Below are positions 27,304-42,300 of a stretch of DNA of 64,000 nucleotides, one piece after another; position 1 is the stretch's first letter, and each line of letters starts with the position of its first letter. The position numbers and the translations under genes were made by a program. A model generated the notes under the pieces. The model saw nothing but the letters and a program-made list of their open reading frames with translations. It had not been told where the DNA came from and did no database searches. Source of the DNA: Heliocidaris erythrogramma (lineage: Eukaryota; Echinodermata; Echinoidea; Camarodonta; Echinometridae); contig CM046853.1 in assembly GCA_025617745.1 (NCBI GenBank), positions 16,473,174 to 16,537,173 of the forward strand. The letters are read 5' to 3'.

Positions 27304-30300
27304 TTACTACTACGACTACGACTACTGCTGCTACTATTACTACTACGACTACTACTACTACTACGACTACTACTACTACTACTATTACTATTACTACTAC
27401 GACTACGACTACTACTACTGCTGCTACTACTACTACTACGACTACTACTACGACTACGACACGACTACGACTACTACTACTGCTACTGCTACCACTACTA
27501 CTACTAATACTACTACTACTACGACTGCTGCTGCTGCTTCTACTACTCCTACTGCTGCTTTTACTACTGCTAGTGCTACTGCTGCTGCTGCTACTGCTAC
27601 TGCTACTGCTACTGCTATGAAAAAAGACATTTTCATACCTTTGTACTAAGCCTGAGTCATATCGAATATTTCATAAACCGGAATTCGACGGCTTTGAATC
27701 GATCGAATACCGGTTAATCGATAAATGATGTGCGGTGAAAAGTGAAACAGAGTTGCACACAGTTGCACGCAGTGCATGCACCATGCACCGGTGACCGGTC
27801 CGCTGGCATCGCGGGGATATGTTGTATGGGCTCTCGCTGCTCGAAATTAACGATAGCCCGCTAGCCAATGGCTAGTAAAAATCACAGCGGACGAGCCAAA
27901 ATCTTAAGTTTCTAGTCCGTATGTCTAGCCAAAATGTCACTAGTGTCGCACGAAGCGATGCTCATTGTCGACACACCCGACAATGATTCAAATTCAAAGA
28001 ATTAATAATCTTACTTTGTCTTTGGAGAGCTGAATGGAACACGTTTGTTCGATGCCAAAAAAAACAAAACAATACGAAATAAACTTTTCGTCGCGCGCTC
28101 AATATAGACTCGACTTCATTCAGCTTCAGAGATCATTCAGAAGTAATTGCCAATTTGATGAGAGTGTGATATTAGTTATTGCGAATTAAGTAGGAACACT
28201 CGTACTCATGCCCGTATCATGTTCAATTATACAATTGTCAAATTGACAATGCAGAGAGAGTGCAAGAAAATTATCGTAAACTTCAGTTTGTAACGACAAA
28301 ACGATTTTTCCATAGAGAAAGCACAGGTACAGCGCGAAGTCCTGCGCGAGCGAATTAGCGAAAGTTAGCCAACAGTTTGAACTTTGAAGTCGCCTTCACG
28401 TTCTCTGCTAGTATATATGCTGTACGTTACGGAGTTTCTTTTTTTATTTGATTTTTTCATGGTGGCTACGGTAGTCAAAAATCTGGCGGACTACAAATCG
28501 ATGCACCGAATTTGCCAAAACGTATTCGGGATTCGATGTCTTCGATCGAACACCGGCTAACCAATCGATTCGACTCAGGCTTACTTTGTACATAGAATCG
28601 TAGATGGAAGAATTGCCTCATCAAGGCAAACTATTATTGTAAGTGCTATGTTTTAATAACAGAATCAAGATATACATGTACCTGAATTATTTGTAATAAG
28701 TAGATGTACAACTAAAGGTCTCCTTTTAAGAACAACAAGGAGTAAGTCTAATTTTAGCTACTTAACATCCTCTTAAGAAAGCTCATGTTCCTTGTACTAT
28801 AATCTCCTAATTTGGCAGAGTCGAGAGTTTTTGGTTGGGATCTTTCGAAAAAAGCCTATTCTCATTGTTAAGATCAAAGGAAATCTTACTGGGATTAAGC
28901 CAGAGTCTCAGATTTCATCCCAGGGGCTTTACACACTCTTACGTCATCACAAGAGCACAATCCTCTAGTGCGTTGAGGATTAGGCGGGTTACAGCTATTA
29001 ATAACTCTCCAAAAAAACTAATATGGTGATACGACTTCAGAAATGAAAGCTCAGTGAGTTGCCAGGAATATGATCATATATCAAGAGAATCAATACAGGT
29101 TTATGCCACTGGAGACAAAGGAGTATATTGGATGTCACATATTCAATATCATATGATGTGATAACTAACTTTCCTACTTGACCTTAAGAGATTAGCCATA
29201 AGCAATATCCCTAACTTATGACTATTTGGTGTGTTTTTTTTCATAAAGCATGACAAACAAAATTCAGCATGATCTTACTATAAGAAACAGTAATGAATAG
29301 TTGAATAAAAATAGTGTACTGTTTACTATTCAGGAGTTGATCTGAAAAATTTCTCAGGTTGCAATACAGTATACCATGCCCTAATATTGCATTTCTACCA
29401 TGCACTAAAAAAAATATGCCCTTCGATTGGCAACCAGCCATAGTATTACTCTTTAGTTGTTTTACAGGTCTATATTGAGTTAAGAAGAAAAAATGCATTG
29501 TTTGAGAAATTGTTTATGTTTGTGCCGCACTTCACACTAACTCTTTCTTTTTTTTGGGGGGGGGGGGGAATCTGGAGTGATAATTTTGTGTGTGAGGATA
29601 ATTGGATTTAAAGTAGAACGTTAATGATTTTAAATATTGGCTTAATACTTATTATTGCATAGATGGCATAAATTAAACAAGGTTATCCAAATTCAACGCT
29701 TGGAAACATTTGAAGTAATGATTATTATCAATTATAAAACGGTAAAATACAGCCCCCGATATAGCAGCTGAAGAGCTCCTCGAACGCTGCTGAGATATGT
29801 GACGACACACCCTGGACCAGTCCTGTCTAAGCAGACGATGTCCCATAACATCTTACACATTTTTCAGAGCCTATTTTGTCATCTCCTCTTCACTTATTTC
29901 TCTTCCTTCACTAGCGTCAGTCTTAATGTTAGTCTGTTGCCTCACTCTTAACTTCGTGTATGGTATTATTTTGATTAAAAATGCAGCGTTAAAAAAATAA
30001 AGGAATCAGTCACTTGTAAACAAAATAAGACGCCATTGTATTTTCAGCTGCTTGCACCGGGCCATGTTCGGCGTTTCAAGAGGGAACGAATACCATCCTG
30101 CTATTATTCGGAGGGCTTTTCAATTTGAAAGTGGGGTTTATTTCATTGATCATTGACCCTTCTCCTATGTATTTACAATCAAACGGTTTTAGCTATCAGA
30201 ATCAGTTTCACTTTCCCTTTATAATGGTGTGAAATAAGGTCATGTTTAAATACACCAAACTCTTTATAATTTGATAAATAATTGCATTGCAATTACGTTC

Positions 30301-33300
30301 ATTCATTATAGGACGTCGTCTGCTTAAGCAGGATCGATCCCGAGTGTGACGACATCAAAACATCGCTATATTTCTGGCGAATCCTTGGATATTCCAGATG
30401 CTGAGAAGAGCTTTTATTTGTGTTGTTTTTATAATCACCAGATACGCAGTTGACATAAAACTTATACGATTGCCATCTGTAAGCTTCCCAGTTTCTAGTG
30501 ATACATTAATTGCCATATTTGTGATTTTCTTTGAATATCTACTTTAAACACAAGAACTATACCTCTGATATCTCTTTTGGAAAGGGAGAATACTTTTCAT
30601 TTTATTTATGTTATAAATAGTACAAAAACAATTGCAAATAAAAAAGTTTGCAGCAAATGTAAATAATTAATAAGATTACTTTTCTTCTGGGGATTATGTA
30701 AAGGACAATGCCCTAACCCCAAACCTTCCCACTTAATATTCTTGTACTGTTATTGGCATAACAAATTAGTAATTGTACTATTTGCTCTTAATCATCACAT
30801 CCCTCATTAACAGAGAGATTAAAACCCTGGTGAAGGATTCTTTCACCATTACAATGTCATGTTGTATCTATCCCCTGATATCTTTCGAGCTTATCGGTTT
30901 CACAGCTTTCATCCCAAAGATTACGCATCCTCCTGTCAACACACAATGGAATCCATATTTCAAGGGCTTGGGGGATTATCTGGTTTTCGCTTTCTCTCCT
31001 CTGACTACAAAGACATAGATCCACCTTTCTTTAGTTTAATGCCCCCTTTCTTTGCAGTGATACCATGCGCAGTCATCCTACACTTAGACATATAGGTACC
31101 TGTATCGTATAACGGAAACATTAAATAAAGAAGTTCCTCTTAGCTTTTATGATTATTATAGTTGTTGTTGAAGTACAGAAGAAACTCTGTCAGCAGCTGG
31201 GCTATAGATATGTTTGATGTAAATCAGTTTACTATAGAGGCATTAAAAAATGTGTACATTATGACCCTGGAAATATTTAAGCATGATTACTTGCAATTTA
31301 GATATCATTACTAAGGCAAAGCATTGTATAGCTTGATCATACAGAATTACATTAGATTACAAGATTGTGCACATTTGAATGTACCATAACATTAATGCCA
31401 TGACTAATGAAGGCCTATTCCAATAAAGTGTTATCTGATTTTTCTGAAAATGAGGAAAAAATATTGGGTTCCTGGGCCAAAAAGAAGCCTTGCAACAAGC
31501 ATTTCCTGGAAAACTTTACAGAATCAATAAAAGATCTACAATTTTCCTACCCGAACGATATATTCAATGCCGTCACAAAAATGTTACTTAAATCTCTACG
31601 AATTCTTTCTACATCAACAGCAAATACAATACTGTTACAGGCTTTCAAGGGGCTATAACATGTGAAGGAAAACCCAAATACTTCACTGACAACATCAAGT
31701 CCGAACTTTTATGAGACAAACTTTTAAGAGGCAACTTATCTCAGCATGATGTTGGATCACCTCTTATCTAGGGGTAACCATCGGGCATACCTAGACCTTG
31801 GACCAATCAACACTCAGAATGGGTGCAAAGCATACATTGCAACATGTTTCCTTTTGTCACTCAGCTGTGCACGCAAAGTTGCAATTTTCTACATCCACCG
31901 AAAACACGAACTTGAAGAACATGGCTACTAGTCTTGGTCTCCAGACATCTTGTCACTCCTTTTCATGTGAATATTTGCGTGAAAACATGGGGTGTATATG
32001 ATGAACATGGTTGTTCAGCATGACCTGTATGTTTTTTTTAATAATATTATTTACAGATATTGAAAAAAAAAAGTTTTTTCAAAGCTGCAAAGGAAGTGAA
32101 GTATTAGAAATTGTTTTTTGGGGTTTGTTGAATAATCAATTAAGAGTAGATATGCATGTTTTTCTTATTTATCTATTTACTTTCATATCACATTTTTTTG
32201 GTGGGGGGAGGTGGGGGGGGGGGGGGGGTAAATCACTCTGAATTGTATCACAGATTTGACTCATGATCAATCCATATACAAATATCACTGTCAAGAAGAT
32301 TGATATGACTTGGAAGATCTGAAAGGAAATATGAGAAGTTTCACTGCATGCAACGAAAATATTGGGAATATCTTAAATCACATGAAGAAGGAAAAAAAAA
32401 ATCCTCTCATCACAAGATATATTTCATTTGAACCATCAACGCATCTTTATTAATGGGTCTGGGTCTTGTCTTATAAAGAGTTGCGATTGATTGCAAATAA
32501 TTTGCAATTGATATCAATCACAAGCAAGTCTGTACTGAAGAGATAGATTTGAAATTTGCGATTGATTGGAAGACTTGCGATTAATCCAAATCAATGGCAA
32601 CTCTTTAGATAGGGCCCTGGTCTCATGCAAGGAGGCCATGACATGTACCTGTCTATCCAACATCTCCCTCCCCTCCAAGCATCTTATCTGCATCCCACAG
32701 GAGAGCATGAACACCACCTTGGCGCTATATAACCCCCTCTATTAACATCACCCACCAACATGGAAGAGCAGGTGGGGGTCTGTGATGGCTACCGGCTGAT
32801 TAGCTCGCCGATGTTCCTAACCAAGAAACTAAATATGGGTGACGGCATGGATTGGCAGAGGGGAAAAGGCAAGTTACAACTTTTCTTGGGTGCTAGTGGA
32901 TGGGGTAAAGGGCAAGAAGGACATGAACTTGAAAGGGAGGCAGCTAAAGGTCAAGTGATACACAGGTTTCCTCTCATCTGTCACATAAGAGATAGTGGTG
33001 GATGTGATGGGGTGCCCAGCAGACATACATAATGGGGTGTGAATCAAAGTTGAAATTTAACAGATAGATGAAAGAGAGAGAGGGAAAAAAAATAAAAACA
33101 ATAAACTATAAAAAAATTGGAAATGGAAACAGATACACTGAATATGAAAAGTAAATAAGAATAACAAGAAAACTCAAAATAAAAACAAGAAAAAAGAAAA
33201 AAGAAACTGAAAAAAGGAAAAAAATAGATGAGTAATATGAAAATTTAGGTCATATTCTAACCCCTACCCATAATTTCACACTGATAAAACAAATATCCTT

Positions 33301-36300
33301 AAAACAAAACTTCCTCTCACTTTAATGGAGAATTTGACACCCATCCAAACAGATTTTCACCTAATCCTTAGTTTTCCTGTTTCCGTCATGCGAACCCTCT
33401 ACATGCTTCCGATACCACGTTGTTTCCCCTCCACTGTCCCCAAATAATCATCTTTTCCCCGATTTCTACATCCAATATCATCTGCTGAGAGCCAAAAGGG
33501 TATTAACTACAACTTTACATGGAATTAATGCCCTTCTGGCTATTAACATGTGATGATTGTGTTGATTGTGTTTGGCAACTGAGTGTTCCATTGCAATTCT
33601 TCATTTTGCTAATACATCTATATTAACTTGTTCCTTCCAAATGTAGGCCTTACCATTCTTAGTATATGAAAAAAATGATCTTCTTGTATTAGCTTTGAAA
33701 TATTTAATGAAACATTGTCACAGTGGAAAATATACTGCAAAATAATAAAATTATTCAAAATGGGTATTAATTGCACATATACAACTATAATGCTGAAAAT
33801 AAACATTTCCTATCAAAGAATTTATAAAAAGCCAAAGAAAAATTTCCATCCCCATGATATCTTCATATTTAGACATTTATCAAAAGGAAAGTCATAAAAA
33901 GGCATCTACTTTTTTTTCATTTCTCTTTCCCTTTCTATTCACTTTTTTTAGTTTAAAAAAGAATGACATCATTCAATGTTGACTATTTTGGTAAACTAGT
34001 TTATCAAATGAAATTTTAGAATTTAGTTTTACAAAATTATATTTTTTCATCCAGTAAACTAAAGATTTCATTAAATGCCATAAGTCACACATGATGGGAG
34101 GGGGGGGGGGTCAAATTACACCCCTCCCCCTTCCCCACTATATATCCTATGGATTATCACTCTCCTAAATCTCCAAAGACCCCTACTAGTACATGTAATG
34201 TACCCTAATTCCTTCTCTCTTTGACTGGGGGACCAGATCTCTGCAGCTGATAGGTTAAATACCCAGGAAATTTGGTTCCATTACAGCATGATCTTTGTGA
34301 GATGACAGAGCTGTGTTATATCCATATGGGTTAAAGAGGGTTAGAATAATCGTGTGCGGTTGGGTCCCGTGACATTCACATCTGTTACAACGAAGGTTGG
34401 GCTCAATTTCTATTCCCTTTGTGAAATCAAAATTACTTCCACATATTATTGTCATGCAAAATCGAGAATGTCAAAAGTATGTGGTGTATGTTGGAAAGGA
34501 TGTTTATTATAGCAGATGATGGATGATAAGGTATGGCGTACCAATTGAGGTTAGTCATAAGGCATTGTCTCTATGCATAAGATCATTCTCTTTGTTTGGC
34601 TGATTTACAAAGGTTACTCCAATATTTGTGGGAAATCAAAAACATGTGGAAAATGTTAAGGAATAATCTTCGAAGCTCTCTACTATCCCTTTCAATTCCG
34701 GCATCCATGTATCTACCACAAAATTACCATGGTGAAAATAGAAATGATTCCATTGTCAGTTGAAGGAGGAGAAAGCGTAACTGACGTGTCAGCAATTTTA
34801 TTCTCTTTGCTTTGAGCTTGTGGTCTCAAAAGTACAGAATAAAATATTTTTCCATGTACGTCCTTGCCTTATCAGCAATTACATTCAAATAAATGTTATA
34901 TCCAAAGTTCATCACAGGGGCCCAACTAAAGTCGAATCAACCCTTGTCAGTCATATTTCACAGAGTACACCTAAAAATCAACTTATCTTGAGTTGACATC
35001 ATTCCAACTCACAATTCCTTAGAATCTCACAGCTCATCCTCAAATAGAAAACAAGGGAAAACCTAAAAGTTCAACAAGTAACCTAGCGTAAGCCAGTCAT
35101 ATCTACAAGAGATGCTTTGCTCATCACAGTTTTCATTAACCGCAACACTAAATCCTCAAGCTAAGCAAAAGCAAATCAATAGCTTTACAATGATGCAATA
35201 CCCATACCATATCCTGTGGGGAAGGGAAGAACAAGTAATGCTTATTATTTGGAGTTTATTATTAGTAAGCAAAAGATGAAATCCTTTGGTAAATCAGTCC
35301 AATAATTCAAAGAAAACACAGTATTATTTGCACCAGATCTTTTCAATGCATCTCCCTTTAACTTTCAACTTTGAAATGCAATTTCAGCGATTTAAACAGA
35401 TCACATCTACGTATAATATATGAAAAAATATGAAGAATAAAAATAATCAAAAGGGATGAATATATCATAACAGAAGGTACCAGATATATTCAAATATTAT
35501 GAGAGGTAATATAGTACTGAAATGCTTTCTGTGTACATGTATGTCCATCCAATAACATGTATCTTACCCATTTGAGAACCTTCACAGTCTTGTCCTCTCC
35601 AACATGCATCACCAGACCGTCGGATTCTCCAATCAGGAAACCATTGGGGTTGCCAATTTCAGGAGGAGGAACAATCAAGGACTGGCACCAGGAAACAGGG
35701 GATGGACAGAGGTCACGTACATCGAGAGTCTCGATTGATTTCTGTTGAATGAATGTTCAAATAATGTTCGATTCAATGAGAGTTCACTTGAACATCGGTC
35801 AAATGTAAATACAGTCAAACCTGTCTATAGCGGCCACCGAAGGGAAACGGAAAAAGTGGCCGCTATAGACAGGTGGCCGCTATAGACAGGTCGGCGGCCA
35901 TTTTTATTTTTTTGCACATACACTGTTAGTGTTACACGCAACAAAGTTAGTGTACATGCATCCATATATATCACTTAGGAAAACAAGCTATAGATCAACA
36001 GATTTGACGTATGACATGTCATATGATATATAAATGCTAAAATAATATGCTTTGTTGTCAATAAATGAGAAAAACAATAGATATACGAGCAATCTGTCAT
36101 GTCTGTGTAAAATGAATTTTCCCTCAAATTACCACGTACGTACCACCCGCGGTAGACTGCTTTTCTTGATTTTTATAGTCTAAAAACGATGTCTAATCAT
36201 GCTTTTGCTTCCTGTCAAAAAATTACAATAATAAGTTTATCTTTTGAATAAAATCGTGCAATCAATTTTCATTCAATAAATATTTGCCTTTTGAATGGTT

Positions 36301-39300
36301 TAAAAGAAGTTTTAACTGTTTTTGAGAACAGGCGATAGAACTAGAAGGTGCTCGCTTGCATTCGTCGAAAGTGCGAACGTCGACAATGGCCTGGATCGCC
36401 GGTGGACGATCCGAGTCGAGTTTTCACGCCGTTTTTCAGCAGGACAATCTCTCGTACATGAAATCGTTATTATTGATCTTTAAAAAAAATAATACTTGGG
36501 TAGTATTTTATTATTTTCACTTTCTAAAAAAAATCACTCCTTTATTATTTTTTTCAAAAGTTTTAACGCTTTAATTTTTTTTTTTTTAAATCTTTTAAAA
36601 ATAAAAAATTATATTGAAGTGTACGAGCCTGCGCTATTGCGCAATGGCGATCAATATCAATGCAATGCCGACCGCTATAGCTTAGGAGAACAATACAACT
36701 AAAGTGCAGGGGATTGCAGCTGGATGGTGCGAAGATTACGTAAACGAACAATACTAGTGCTTAATTCTTACTAAAAAGACTTTTAATCTCTAATTAGTCG
36801 GCAATGTGGTGAAACTATTAGATCTTCATGGCCATTGTAGAATCTATTCACGACGTTTGTGTGAGAGTGTGACTGAGCTAGGACTCGGTAAACACATCGC
36901 GCCTATGGCAAAAACTACTTTTTTGTGCATGAAGCTACGGCTCGAATCGATATTAGTGGCCGCTATACGCGGTCAGATATTGTCCGAGGGATACATAATG
37001 GGTGGCCGCTGGCCGCGTTAGGCAGGTGACCGCTATATGCAGGGTCTACAACACAGTAATTTCCTGCGGGGGATTTTTTGGTGGCCGCTATAGACAGGTG
37101 GCCGCTAAGACAGGTTTGACTGTAGTGATAAAAATTGGAGAATTTCCATCTTGGAAGCGGGAATTGAGACACACAGAAATTGTTGCCTCTCTGTATCCAT
37201 AAAGATGTAAGCCATTCTTTGTAATCAACTCTGTGCAGATGTTGAAAATATAACAGTTTCTTAATACATAAAGATCAAATCTGCCTTTTTTTGTTGATTA
37301 ATTTTCTCTATATTTGTCTTGCTTGTCTAGTGATGAGCTCTCTGCCGAATTTTAAGTAGGTAGAGTGCTCCAATTCACCACAAAGGCTAAGTATAAACGT
37401 AGAGGAGGAAGCATGAAACAAAAGAGACGATGATCATAAGATAGTGACAAAAGGAAATCGAGAATTATGAAGCTGATAAAGAGATAAATAAGATATTGAA
37501 GATGACAATGAAGAAAACAAAGATCAAGATATTAAACCAAAGTAGAGGGGGAGTGAAGAAGGCCTGTGAAAGCAACAGTTTTCATTGATTTTTATAATCC
37601 TCTCTTGAAATACATCCCTCAGATGAGATTAAAGTTAACAAAAACTCCTAAATGGACACTTATCGATATAATTATAATAATAATTAGTTCTACCATGACT
37701 GTATCCCTGGAAGCAGATTTCTAGTAATAAAAACATGCAGCCACTAGTAACTGGTTCACCAAGTTGCTATCAGCATAGAGATTGAACCTACCTCTTTGCC
37801 GAAGGCCACTGTGCCGTCAGACAAGGAAGCAGCTACACCTTTGCCTTTGATGAGAACCATATCCATCACCCATCCAGACACACTATAAACAAAAGAGTTC
37901 AGTTATTAATATATTCATGTAATTTATTTCCATTCATTTTACAAAATCATTTATTTATGGTATAACTTATTTATTCAATTTTTTATTTTGAAATAGATAC
38001 ATACTGGAGACATGAAAATAAAAATAAATTAAACCCTACCATGCCGTAAGTGGCAAATCCCGCCCAAAAAAGTGAGTGTTGAACATTTTGTTTAGGCTCA
38101 AAATGGCTTGAAAATTCTTCCTCTATAGAAACCTGTGCCTTCATTATAATGTTTATTTTTATGCAATATATCTTTGACTACTTTACTCAAGCAAAAAAAA
38201 AAACTCATTCATAATTGACATTCAACTCTTGAAAGTTTATTTTTGACAATTCCTCAAAAATCTGGTGGCATGGAAGGGGTTAATTTCTAATACTTAAAAT
38301 GTCAGGAAAGAATGCAGAAATATAATAATCTGTAGAAACTTCATTGCCTTTTCACCCTACAGCATTAACCAGATATTTTAGTCTTTTTTCATTTCAATAC
38401 TCTAATGTCCTTAGAAATGTTTTGATGAACCTACACACAAAGCCTAATATTGTTTACTGATTGAATCCTTTTAAAACTCATGTATTAACCAAAACTGATA
38501 TTAATGTTTACAATTAGTAATCAAAAGCATCAATACATAACCTTAAAATAATAAATAAAGCATGCTTGAGCACACTGAACCGACATAATATGTCTTTAAA
38601 AATTTGGGCATCACTTTTCAAAAACTGAATCCCCAACCCACTACTCTTATCAGTTGATTTGGACTCATCAGGCCGCACAGGAAACCCATTCATATTGATT
38701 CCCCTGGAAGCCCTGAAACTGAGAGGTGATAAAGCATGAAATCAGACAGTTGCCACTAAACAGGCATCCATGATTCTCAGGACTTTCTAAGATTCACTTT
38801 GGCACTCTTAACACTTACCTCTTGGCATTCTGCTTGATATTGCCAGAGGTAAAACTTCGAAGGGTGATGACAGAGCTCCAGGTACCAACGTAGAGTATGT
38901 CTTGGGCATCATCATACTTGAGACAAGTAACCGGACTTGACATAGAGGTGAAAGTGTAGACGTTCAAGAAACGGTTCTTCCCTTTCCTAACATGAAAAAA
39001 AAAGCAAGATAGGAACATGATTAGCACAAGGGAAATATACATGACAAACATTGTACATCTAACAAACCAACTTACAAGGCTACATGTATGAAATACGAAG
39101 GATGTATAAAGCAGATACATGTACTTGTGTATATATGCACATTCAATTGTGATGTGGATATGCAGTGTCACTCAACTGGGAAAAGAATCAAAGTCAAGCC
39201 ATATTGGTTATCATTCAAATTAAGGCAAAATTTCACAAATATTTTCTCTAGTCATCCTTTTCTTCTTTGTTTTTACCCTTTATGTATCTTCAGTTCTACA

Positions 39301-42300
39301 AAATGTATCACAAATAATTATTAAAGAGTGTTCTCAAATATGCTTGCTTATCTTTATTATTTATCTTGATTCAAACAGTATTCCATCAGATTATCCCTTC
39401 TATGATAGGACCCCTTTTTTAATTTCAGAAAAAAAAATACAAGCCCTTATCGATCCAAACATATTGGGAAGATGAATACAGCACCGAGGGGGTTAAAACT
39501 TCCGATCATTCATCATCGTTATGGCTGAAATAAAGTGTGTGGTCTTTCTGAAGCCAATAACTACTTACAGTGTGGTGTATATTCCAGGTGCATCTTTGAG
39601 TTCTTGTATCTTCCACAGTTTAATGATGCCATCATCCATGCCTACAGCAAATGTCAGGTGCTTTCCTACAAAGCAGATTGCGTTGATTGAGCATTCTGCA
39701 GCCTGGTTCGGACAAAAGGAATAAATCATGTTTTAACACTGTGCGATACTACAAAAGATTTTTCAAAGAATTGTTTAATGAATGCAATGGTCAAACTAAT
39801 AACCTTTTTAAGAGTTTGTACTAAGAATATATTTCCAGCACATCTTCATTTTCACTTTCACTTTCCATTTTTACTTTTGTATGACCATTAACATAACAAG
39901 CATGAATATCAACCATCGCAGGAAGTACATTAAAGTGTACCAATCACCTGAGAAAATAATTTGCGTACAGCTAGAAAGTATAAAATCAACCTTTTGGTGA
40001 TCGGTACCCTTTAACTATATATCAATCAAATATAAGCATTGTCATGAACACATACGATATTCAAAATATCAGACCCTCCTTGTATATCTACATGTTACAG
40101 AAACAATTTGTTTTTTTATTTACCTTCCATGAGTATAGGAGTGTCATTGTTTGCCCAGCTTCCTTGTTAGAGTCATTCATCTTCCATAGACAGGCACATC
40201 CATCCCTGATAAACAAACATAGGAAGACACAATAGAGAAGGAAAACAATTCACAAACATTAGAATAAGACATGATAAGTCACCTTGAAACAAGATTTTAC
40301 TAACACACTTATGCGGTTGTGAAGCTTAATTGTCATACAATAATTATATGTAAATTTGAATATTTTGGTATGAAAAAAAAAAATCACACAATACAATACA
40401 TTACAATATTTTGAGATTAGAATAGAATCCATGGAAGACTTTACATCAAATCTCTGTGATAAAACAGAAGTAATTCTTGGACATGACAATAACTTTTATG
40501 CCAAACCTATGGATCATATGGGGTGTTGCAAGAAAGTTGCGATTGATTGCAAGTCGCAACTGATCGGTACTGACCAATCAAAATCATTGTTGCAAGCGCA
40601 TCTTCTTGAATGGGCAGACCCTGAACCATTCAGAATGGTTGTTCTAATTTGCTTTACAATTTGCAATTGATTGCAACACCCCAATAGGCTATAAGATTTA
40701 GCATTAATAATAACCCTTGAATAACCTCAAGTTTTACCCGTAAACATACATATTTAGTCTATTTTTATGTTTACACTATTTTGGCCTAATACAAGAAACT
40801 TGATTTACAATTAACACTTTGGAAGTATCTATAAAGAAAGCCAATGATTTTATAGAAACAAGAAAGTATAAAAGTGTGTTCACTTATATCCAAATGACAC
40901 TATTTAAGATGTTATTCATTAGAGGTTTTTATAGGACTGGTGTTTATTTGACAGGTTTGATTTGGTTTCACTCTCACCTGCTTGCAGTGACTGCAAAGTT
41001 GGTCTTTGTCGATACAGCCACTGCTGTTACGTCAGCATTATGGGCTCCTATATGAACAAGGTCTGGAGAGAGCTGTAAATGAATTTGAAGATTTTAAAAC
41101 AAAAAAAAAGATCTATACCATGAAAAAAAAATATCAAAAGAAGTTTTAAAATACAAATTTTGATGAAGAAAATATTATGAGAAATTAAATCTCCCTACCA
41201 TCCTAAACAAAACAAGAAGAAAAGGATATTAGAAAACAGTGATTTGTGATATAATCAGAATAGCATACAATTTACTGAACATCAGATGCATATTCATCAA
41301 ATCAATTTTAAAACCACGGTAAAAGATGTAAATAATATTCCCTTGTCTTCTGATCTCCTTCTGACATAGTATTATTTAATGATTCAGATAACAGTGATTT
41401 AATAGTACTGCTATGAAATTATGCTATTAAAGTACCTGAGGGGCCCAGATCTTGACTGTGCAATCCATGGAGGTAGTCACCACTTGACCACTGGTTGCCA
41501 TAGCAACACTCAAGACCCGGTCAGAGTGACCAATCAGAGTAGTCAGTTCATTGCTCTGAAATAAGATCACAAAGAATAACATGATGATAGTTTGCATATG
41601 ATTTAAATAAAATCAACTTTATTGAAAGACCACAGGTAGACTGGGAATAAAAAATAAGGAAACATTATTTTGTGTAAATGCTCTGACATGCAGGCAATGC
41701 TTATAAGGTATAAAACTGATACATGTTGTATACAAATAAAATACATACAGTTGTAGCAAAAATATAATCCATTCACAAATTGGTCATCTTAATCCATTCT
41801 ATACATTTTGTTGATATTATAGTTGATATTTCAATCACGTAGATCTATTTGTAGTTTGATAGGGAGTCCGCCATTCCGTTCTTCTTTTCATTATATTATT
41901 AATTCAATGTCACTTGTGTCCATTTTCCTCCATCATTTCACTCTTCATTTGTTCTAATATCGATGTGATGCAGATTAAATATTTGTTAGATTGCAGGCAG
42001 TATTATTGATGATAGCCAAAAAGAAAATCCACATAATATAGCCATCACAGAACCATATTCATAGAAAATCATATTAACAAATTAATAAATAATTTCAAAT
42101 ACATACTTTAGAAATGAGTTTTAAATTTTGTGCTTCAGAATATCATCTTAGAAAAGGCTCTGTAAGAGATTGAATCTTTTTATCAACTCCATCACCAAGC
42201 CACTTTTATATTTGTTTGCAAGAGTTTTGGGGCAGTTTGAAAAACAAGAAGCTATATTTTCTTTCCTTCTATTGCATATAATTCTCCAAATTGTGGAAAG

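Noticed and set aside
27454..27636. Val/Ala-rich minus-strand frame
   Set aside because: Direct translation of the (ACT)n tract complement.
31407..31658. 83-codon plus-strand frame in the long intron
   Set aside because: No recognised motif or similarity, no splice or promoter context; length within chance for this amount of sequence.
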